Part shown: in pieces, positions 59,192-64,000 of the stretch
Layout of the letters: every line of letters starts with the position of its first letter
Position numbering within the stretch: the first letter of the stretch is position 1
From: an uncultured Collinsella sp.
GTDB lineage: Bacteria; Actinomycetota; Coriobacteriia; Coriobacteriales; Coriobacteriaceae
Direction: 5' to 3'
DNA: 64,000 bases
Assembly: GCA_900762325.1 (NCBI GenBank)
Contig: CAAFGG010000046.1
Location: 1-64,000, forward strand
Position numbers and translations under genes: made by a program
The notes under the pieces: generated by a model
The model's input: the letters and a program-made list of their open reading frames with translations, nothing else
The model's database searches: none
Told to the model about the DNA's origin: nothing

Positions 59192-60469
59192 CTACATCAC
59201 AGCGCGCAGCTCAAACCGATTGCCGTTAATGCGGAACTGGCAGTTGCCGTTCATGCGCTCCACGGCAAGTTTGATGCTCTTGGTTCCAAAGCCGTGGCCC
59301 GCATGCCGGGTCACGGGCATGCCGTCGACCATGCGCGGCGCGCGGTCAAACGTGTTGGAAACTAACAGCAACAGCTGGCCGTCCTCAAGTCGCAGGTCAA
59401 GGTCGACGAATCGCTTTCCTTGGGGTGCGGCGCTTGCGGCGGTGATAGCGTTTTCCAAGGCATTTGAGAGCACGCTAAACAGGTCGGCGTCACCTACGTG
59501 GACGGTTTCGGGTACGGCGGCGCGCAGGTTGGCGGTAATGCCGCTTCTATTGATATCTGAGCTGAATGACGAAAGCGCGATGTTTACGGTCTCGTTGGCG
59601 CAGAAGCGGCGTACGGCGGTGCGGTCGCCGGCTTCGCAGAGTTCGTCGATGCGTTTGAGCGCCTCGTCGGTGTGGCCCTCCTCAATTAAAGCCGCCAGGC
59701 CGCGTAGGAAGTGGCGCATATCGTGGCGAAGAATCGACAGCTCGCGCCCAGATTGACGCCAAGCCTCGAGCTCTTTGATGGCGGCGCTGTCGCGGGTTTC
59801 GAGCATCCAACGCTCTCGCTCGGCGGTTTCCTTTTCTTCGTATTCGCGCAGGTAAACGGCAAGAAACATAAGATAGAAGGCACAGAGCGCAAATGCCAAA
59901 AGCTCAACCGTCACCACCGAGCCCGAGTGGAACAGCGTGGTGTAGACGTTGGTGGCATAGTCAAAGACGTAATAGACGAGCGGCAGGATTAATAGGATGC
60001 CCAGCTCGGTGGGGCTTTTAATCGCCAGGCGGGGTCCAATGTCGCCGGCCCAATGCAGCAGGACGGCAAAGACGCCGAGCGTGGTCGCGATGCGCGCCAG
60101 ATAGTACGCGATCTGCGAATCGGTTGCGGCAAAGGCGGCGATGCCCATCCAGTTGCTGAACTGACAGCTCAGATAGGCGCTGGTGACGCCCAATGCCGCG
60201 AGCAGCGGGCTCAGACGGTAGCGCGCACACAGGTAGACGGTAAGCGGCAGGTGCACGACGAGCGGATAGACCTGACGGGCAAAAAGCTCTCCGCCAACGA
60301 CATTGGCGATCGAAAAGGCAGCGCCGGTTGCGGCTCCGACCCCCACCAACTCGAGTGCATGACGCCGGTTGATCTCGACACCGCACAGCGCCGCCGAGGC
60401 AAAGACGCCAAAGAGCAGCGTCGTGGCGTGGTGGATTGCCCAAAGGACCATTTCGACCGAGGAGACCAT
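59192..60469 (-). CDS. AgrC-type sensor histidine kinase (GHKL)
   Basis: Kinase of 425 aa. Six or seven TM segments lie in residues 5-210. A cytoplasmic coiled segment leads to the H-box ILRHDMRHFLRGL (about 240-252). A GHKL ATPase domain follows with N-box NALENAITAA and G-box GHGFGTKSI. It overlaps the stop of the LytTR regulator gene by one base, so the two form a pair. AgrC-type sensors often detect peptides. No peptide precursor or AgrB is visible nearby, so the signal is unknown. Confidence 0.87.
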   Translation of the reverse strand: MVSSVEMVLWAIHHATTLLFGVFASAALCGVEINRRHALELVGVGAATGAAFSIANVVGGELFARQVYPLVVHLPLTVYLCARYRLSPLLAALGVTSAYLSCQFSNWMGIAAFAATDSQIAYYLARIATTLGVFAVLLHWAGDIGPRLAIKSPTELGILLILPLVYYVFDYATNVYTTLFHSGSVVTVELLAFALCAFYLMFLAVYLREYEEKETAERERWMLETRDSAAIKELEAWRQSGRELSILRHDMRHFLRGLAALIEEGHTDEALKRIDELCEAGDRTAVRRFCANETVNIALSSFSSDINRSGITANLRAAVPETVHVGDADLFSVLSNALENAITAASAAPQGKRFVDLDLRLEDGQLLLLVSNTFDRAPRMVDGMPVTRHAGHGFGTKSIKLAVERMNGNCQFRINGNRFELRAVM

Positions 60470-61191
60470 CAGTGTCTCCCACCCTCAAAGCGAACCGCAA
60501 AGTAGGCGTCTTGGAATCCCTGCTTGCAGCTGCGCGAAAGCGGGATGCACGCACCCGAGCGCATGACGATGTCCGTGCGGTCAAAGTGATCGATATTGCG
60601 CAGGTTGACCTGGTAGCTGCGGTGGCATTTAAAGAAGACCGCGTTTTGCTCCAAGCGGTCCTCGACGCTGCGGAACGACTCGAGTGCCTCGATATCGCGT
60701 CCGTCGCGCAGGTGGAAGACCACGTGCTTGTTGCGCGCCTCGGCATATTCGATGTCGGACAGGCGCAGGGCGTGGTAGCCAAAGGAAGTTTTGATCACGA
60801 GCTCGTCGGTTGCCGCCGGGCGCATGCTCGAAAGCTCGTCGAGTAGCTGTGCCAGGCGTTCGTAAGACACGGGCTTGAGCAGATAGTCGAAGGCGCGGAC
60901 CTCGTAGGACTCCAGTGCAAACTCGGGCGATGAAGTGAGAAACACCAGACGCACGGCGGTGTCGGCCTGGCGCAATTCGCGCGCGGTGTCCATGCCGTTG
61001 ACGAGCGGCATGATCATGTCGAGCAAGATGATGTCGGCGCGCGATGCGGCATGGCGGGCCAGCAGGTCCTCGCCGCGCGTGACGAGCGCAACATCGACCG
61101 CCGTGCCCGTCTCGGTCGACCAACGGTCGATCATCCGGTGCAGTCTATCTAGAAAAGCGACGTCGTCGTCGCAGGCAATAATCTTGAGCAT
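60469..61191 (-). CDS. LytTR-family response regulator (AgrA-type)
   Basis: Regulator of 240 aa. The receiver domain has acidic residues D8-D10 (ACDDD) and phosphoacceptor D58 (ILLDMIMP). A LytTR DNA-binding domain covers about 135-235 (TSFGYHALRLSDIEYAEARN, FFKCHRSYQVNLRNI). It is encoded just before its kinase, sharing one base. ATG 61191 begins the conserved part; a longer start is possible, but 61191 matches family length. Targets are unknown; LytTR sites (paired 9-bp repeats) were not obvious nearby. Confidence 0.9.
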   Translation of the reverse strand: MLKIIACDDDVAFLDRLHRMIDRWSTETGTAVDVALVTRGEDLLARHAASRADIILLDMIMPLVNGMDTARELRQADTAVRLVFLTSSPEFALESYEVRAFDYLLKPVSYERLAQLLDELSSMRPAATDELVIKTSFGYHALRLSDIEYAEARNKHVVFHLRDGRDIEALESFRSVEDRLEQNAVFFKCHRSYQVNLRNIDHFDRTDIVMRSGACIPLSRSCKQGFQDAYFAVRFEGGRH

Positions 61192-61399
61192 TCTGAGCCC
61201 CCTTAGTAGTTCGATTTTGCCACATTGGGTGCGGACCGCTCGCGGAGGCGTGTCGCATTTGCGCCCCACGTCGTGCAACTCGCGCCGAGCGGTATTGCGG
61301 TGGCGAAAGATGCCCCCTGCGCTATCGAGAGCTCGGCTATCCTCAGCTTGCCAGTTCGAAAATGGACCTGCCGCATGATCGAATCTTTATTTCAACTTT

Positions 61400-61443
61400 A
61401 CACCTAGGTTTACAGCTGTCTTGTCAGCTGTAAACCTAGGTGT
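61400..61443 (+). promoter_or_regulatory. Perfect 19-bp-arm palindrome before nadA
   Basis: ACACCTAGGTTTACAGCTG (61400-61418) and its exact complement (61425-61443) flank TCTTGT. It lies 42 bp before the nadA start codon. The centre (CTGTCTTGTCAG) resembles what I remember of NiaR niacin-repressor sites. It may instead act as an RNA hairpin. No T run follows. Confidence 0.65.
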
Positions 61444-61484
61444 CATACTAAAGCCCCAAGATTCGCCAAAAGAGAGGGGCCTTG

Positions 61485-62510
61485 ATGGCACAGAGCGCGA
61501 ACATGGATGCGTCGGAGCTTGCACGCGATATCGCGGCCGGCCTAGCATCGGCAACGACGGCAACGGAGCGCGCGGCACTGGTGCCCGCAGAGCTCGTCGA
61601 GGCCATTCAGCAACTAAAAATCCAACGCGACGCGGTGATTCTGGCGCACTATTACGTGGCGCCCGAGGTCCAAGCCGTTGCCGATTACGTCGGCGACAGC
61701 TTCTACCTGGCTAAGCTCGCTAAAAGCCTGCCGCAGCAGACCATCGTGCTGTGCGGCGTGGAGTTTATGGGCGAGAGCGCCAAACTGCTCAATCCCACTA
61801 AGACCGTGCTGCTGCCCGGGTCGGGCGCGGACTGCCCCATGGCTCACATGGTCAAGCGCGAGACGGTCGACGCCGCCCGCGCCGAGTACGGTGACGACCT
61901 TGCCGTGGTCTGCTACGTCAACTCGACGGTCGAGATCAAGAGCTGGAGTGACGTGTGCGTCACCAGCTCCAACGCCGTCAAGATTGTGTCCGAGCTGCCG
62001 CAGCAGCATATCCTGTTCATCCCCGATCAAAACCTGGGCCGCTTCGTAGCCGAGCAGGTGCCGCAAAAGCACGTCATTCTCAACAATGGCTACTGCCCGC
62101 GCCACCATATCATTACCATCGAGCAGATCGTCGACGCGACGGAGGCTCACCCCGACGCGCTCGTGCTGGCGCATCCTGAGTGCAAGGCCGACGTCCTGGC
62201 GGAGGCCGACTACATCGGTTCCACCGCCGGCATCATCAAGTACGCCGAGGAGTCCGACGCGACCGAGTTCATTATCGTGACTGTCCGCGGCGTGCTCTAC
62301 GAGCTCGAGCGCCGCTGCCAGGGCACAGGCAAGAAGTTCTACTTCCCCGCGGTGCAGCCCACCTGCGTCAACATGGACCTCATCACGCTCGAAAAGCTCG
62401 TGCGCTGCCTGGAAACGGGCGAGGGCGAGGTGCAGATCGGCGTCTCGGACGAGGCAGCAGACCAGGCCAAGCTCACGCTCGACCGTATGCTCGAGTACGC
62501 AGCGCGCTAG
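61485..62510 (+). CDS. nadA: Quinolinate synthase A
   Basis: Iron-sulfur enzyme of 341 aa that condenses iminoaspartate with dihydroxyacetone phosphate to quinolinate, the NAD precursor. The repeated αβ domains of NadA are visible: AHYYVAPEVQAVADYVGDS, LLPGSGADCPMAHMV, ILNNGYCPRHHI, AHPECKADVL and a cluster-binding Cys in VQPTCVNMDLI. GAGAGGGGCC precedes ATG 61485. It is the first gene of a nadA-nadB-nadC operon under a palindromic operator. Confidence 0.95.
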   Translation: MAQSANMDASELARDIAAGLASATTATERAALVPAELVEAIQQLKIQRDAVILAHYYVAPEVQAVADYVGDSFYLAKLAKSLPQQTIVLCGVEFMGESAKLLNPTKTVLLPGSGADCPMAHMVKRETVDAARAEYGDDLAVVCYVNSTVEIKSWSDVCVTSSNAVKIVSELPQQHILFIPDQNLGRFVAEQVPQKHVILNNGYCPRHHIITIEQIVDATEAHPDALVLAHPECKADVLAEADYIGSTAGIIKYAEESDATEFIIVTVRGVLYELERRCQGTGKKFYFPAVQPTCVNMDLITLEKLVRCLETGEGEVQIGVSDEAADQAKLTLDRMLEYAAR

Positions 62511-62513
62511 AAC

Positions 62514-62548
62514 AATGTGGCATGAGGGATGGTCCCTTATGTCACATT
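62514..62548. repeat. Family B palindrome between nadA and nadB
   Basis: A degenerate copy of 10383-10417: AATGTG and CACATT ends, AGGGA and TCCCT inner arms, with several mismatches. Being within an operon it is unlikely to be a full terminator. Confidence 0.6.
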
Positions 62549-62565
62549 CAAGGGAGAGGATTCCT

Positions 62566-63942
62566 GTGGAAACCAAGCAATACCCCGACATGGAGTGCGA
62601 CGTCGTCATTGCCGGCTGCGGCGTAGCGGGCCTGTACGCGGCTCTCAACCTGCCGACGAGCACGCGCGTGATCATGCTCTCCAAGGGCGCTGTCGACGAG
62701 TGCGATTCGATGCTCGCGCAGGGCGGCATCTGCGTGCTGCCCGAGGGCTCAGACTACGATGCCTTCTTTGAGGACACCATGCACGCCGGCCATTACGAGA
62801 ACCGCCGCGAGAGCGTCGACATCATGATCCGCTCGAGCCGCTCGGTCATCAACGACCTGCTAGCGATGGGCGTGGATTTTGAGCGCAAGGCCGACGGCAG
62901 CCTCGACTTTACCCGCGAGGGCGCGCACAGCCGTCCGCGCATTGCCTTCCATGCCGATATCACCGGCAAGGAGATTACGACCAAGCTGCTCCAGGCCGTT
63001 CGCAAGCTGGATAACGTGCAGATTTTGGAGCACGTAGCCATGACCGATATCCTGACGGGCGAGCGTGACGGCGCCACGGTGTGTGCCGGTGTCGTCGCCG
63101 TTTCCGTGGACGAGGACAACTCGGTTCGTCCCGCCGACGAGCTGACAAATGCCGCCGAGGGCGTGCATGCCGGCGAGCCGTTTAAGATCCATGCCCGCCA
63201 CACGCTGTGGGCGACGGGCGGTATCGGCGGCGTATACGACCATTCGACCAACTACCCGCAGCTCACGGGCGATGCCTGCTACATTGCTCAGGAGCATGGC
63301 ATTAAGATGGAGCATCTGGACTACGTGCAGATTCACCCCACGGGACTGTTCTCGCCGCAGCCGGGCCGCACCTTCCTGATCAGCGAGAGCTGCCGCGGCG
63401 AGGGCGCGATTTTGCTCAACGCCGCCGGTGAGCGCTTTACCGACGAGCTTCAGCCGCGCGATGTGGTCGCCGCCGCTATTCGCGAGCAGATGAAGCAGGA
63501 CGGTACCGAGCACGAGTGGCTGAGCTTTGCACCCGTCGAGCGCGACGTGGTGACCGGGCACTTTGCCAATATCCGCGCGCGCTGCCTGGAGGACGGCCGC
63601 GACATCTTGGACGAGCCCATTCCCGTTACGCCCACGCAGCACTACTTTATGGGCGGCGTGTGGGTCGACAAGGACGGCCGCACCTCGATGCCCGAGCTCT
63701 ACGCAGCCGGTGAGACGGCCTGCAACGGCGTGCACGGCAAGAATCGCCTTGCATCAAACAGCCTGCTCGAGGCGCTGGTCTGGGGTCGTCGCGCCGCGTG
63801 GTACATGCGTACCGGCGAGTCGCTGGCCGTGGAGCAGGCGGGCGAGCCCGCGCTCGACGGGCGTCACCGCGCCTTGAGCGCCGACACCCTTGCAATCGAT
63901 GATTTGGCCCGTGCCGCCGGTACGCAGGCCGTGGAGGAGTAG
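62566..63942 (+). CDS. nadB: L-aspartate oxidase
   Basis: FAD enzyme of 458 aa that oxidises L-aspartate to iminoaspartate for NadA. The FAD motif is VVIAGCGVAGLYAAL (residues 11-25). Succinate-dehydrogenase-like signatures are ALAQGG-type SMLAQGGICV, HPTGLFSPQPG, SCRGEGAILLN and a C-terminal GETACNGVHGKNRLASNSLL. The start is assigned as GTG 62566, preceded by GGGAGAGG; an upstream frame from 62515 crosses the family B repeat and is rejected. Fumarate is the likely anaerobic acceptor (inference). Confidence 0.93.
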   Translation: METKQYPDMECDVVIAGCGVAGLYAALNLPTSTRVIMLSKGAVDECDSMLAQGGICVLPEGSDYDAFFEDTMHAGHYENRRESVDIMIRSSRSVINDLLAMGVDFERKADGSLDFTREGAHSRPRIAFHADITGKEITTKLLQAVRKLDNVQILEHVAMTDILTGERDGATVCAGVVAVSVDEDNSVRPADELTNAAEGVHAGEPFKIHARHTLWATGGIGGVYDHSTNYPQLTGDACYIAQEHGIKMEHLDYVQIHPTGLFSPQPGRTFLISESCRGEGAILLNAAGERFTDELQPRDVVAAAIREQMKQDGTEHEWLSFAPVERDVVTGHFANIRARCLEDGRDILDEPIPVTPTQHYFMGGVWVDKDGRTSMPELYAAGETACNGVHGKNRLASNSLLEALVWGRRAAWYMRTGESLAVEQAGEPALDGRHRALSADTLAIDDLARAAGTQAVEE

Positions 63943-63945
63943 ACC

Positions 63946-64000
63946 ATGAATCCCATTACCATGAAGCTCGTCGTCGATGATCTGATTCTGCAGGCCCTGC
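63946..64000 (+). CDS. nadC: Nicotinate-nucleotide pyrophosphorylase, 5' end only
   Basis: Only 18 codons are in the window, cut by its end. The start MNPITMKLVVDDLILQAL resembles NadC N-termini (…VDDLIRxAL). It is spaced 3 bp after nadB, with GGAGGAG before the ATG, and completes the de novo quinolinate-to-NaMN operon. The identification leans on operon order. Confidence 0.75.
   Translation, partial: MNPITMKLVVDDLILQAL

Noticed and set aside
1..64000. tRNA or rRNA genes
   Set aside because: No cloverleaf-like or rRNA-like segment was recognised by eye; a covariance-model scan would be needed to be certain.

Overview
Organism. The window is high-GC, gene-dense DNA. It combines PTS β-glucoside uptake, several GH1 6-phospho-β-glucosidases, a LuxR regulator with a polytopic membrane N-terminus, hydrogenase maturation genes, and many dispersed palindromic repeats. 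This fits a gut Coriobacteriia actinobacterium, most likely Collinsella. The genus is my inference from gene content and style; no marker rRNA is present and no search was run.

Layout. 1-1.6 kb: an IS30-family element that fills the left edge. 1.6-5.8 kb: a LicT-type antiterminator with its own RAT/terminator leader, a PTS EIIBC and a GH1 enzyme. 5.9-11.9 kb: a LacI regulator followed by an operon of a fucose/arabinose-isomerase-like enzyme, a two-subunit transketolase and an FGGY kinase. 12-15 kb: luxS, a DUF4867-type gene and a second GH1. 15.3-19.3 kb: a three-gene membrane sensor/kinase/regulator unit. 19.4-23.7 kb (minus): a lipoprotein, an SPFH protein and two zinc-ribbon proteins. 24-27 kb (minus): a DUF1593 protein and an α/β-hydrolase. 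27.6-31.9 kb: a second EIIBC, a GH140-like (apiosidase-family) hydrolase, a glycosidase remnant, and a ROK kinase frameshifted at a T7 tract. 32.3-37.5 kb: a membrane LuxR regulator and a cluster of unknown envelope proteins. 37.6-41.5 kb: mgtA with a candidate leader peptide, then pyrE. 41.9-50.5 kb: an HTH/superoxide-reductase-like fusion, an RpiR regulator, a GH106-like enzyme, an AraC regulator, a third GH1, a lone PTS EIIA and a lipoprotein. 50.9-57.9 kb (minus): a HAD phosphatase, hypE-hypD-hypC-hypF, nikR and a small gene. 58-64 kb: trxA, an unknown gene, a LytTR two-component pair, then nadA-nadB-nadC (nadC cut by the window end).

How the genes fit together. Much of the first 49 kb is carbohydrate acquisition with a plant-glycoside flavour. 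Two EIIBC proteins lack an EIIA domain, and the only EIIA here is the separate gene at 49.1 kb. Three GH1 enzymes would hydrolyse the imported 6-phospho-β-glucosides. The most interesting proposal is that the LacI operon (isomerase, FGGY kinase, dedicated two-subunit transketolase, no aldolase or epimerase) is a route for a branched pentose such as D-apiose. The locus 20 kb away (EIIBC plus a GH140-like hydrolase) would release or import the substrate. Both loci and the LacI gene's own leader carry dense clusters of the same (G/C)TAAAC half-site.

Non-coding signals. At least five families of palindromic repeats lie between genes, one with compensatory stem changes. Other candidates are a conserved hairpin leader before two GH1 genes, a three-copy element built around a shared 14-mer, a 205-bp terminal-inverted-repeat insertion in frame inside hypF, a 125-bp nested cruciform, and a 19-bp-arm palindrome before nadA. 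No tRNA, rRNA or CRISPR array was recognised.
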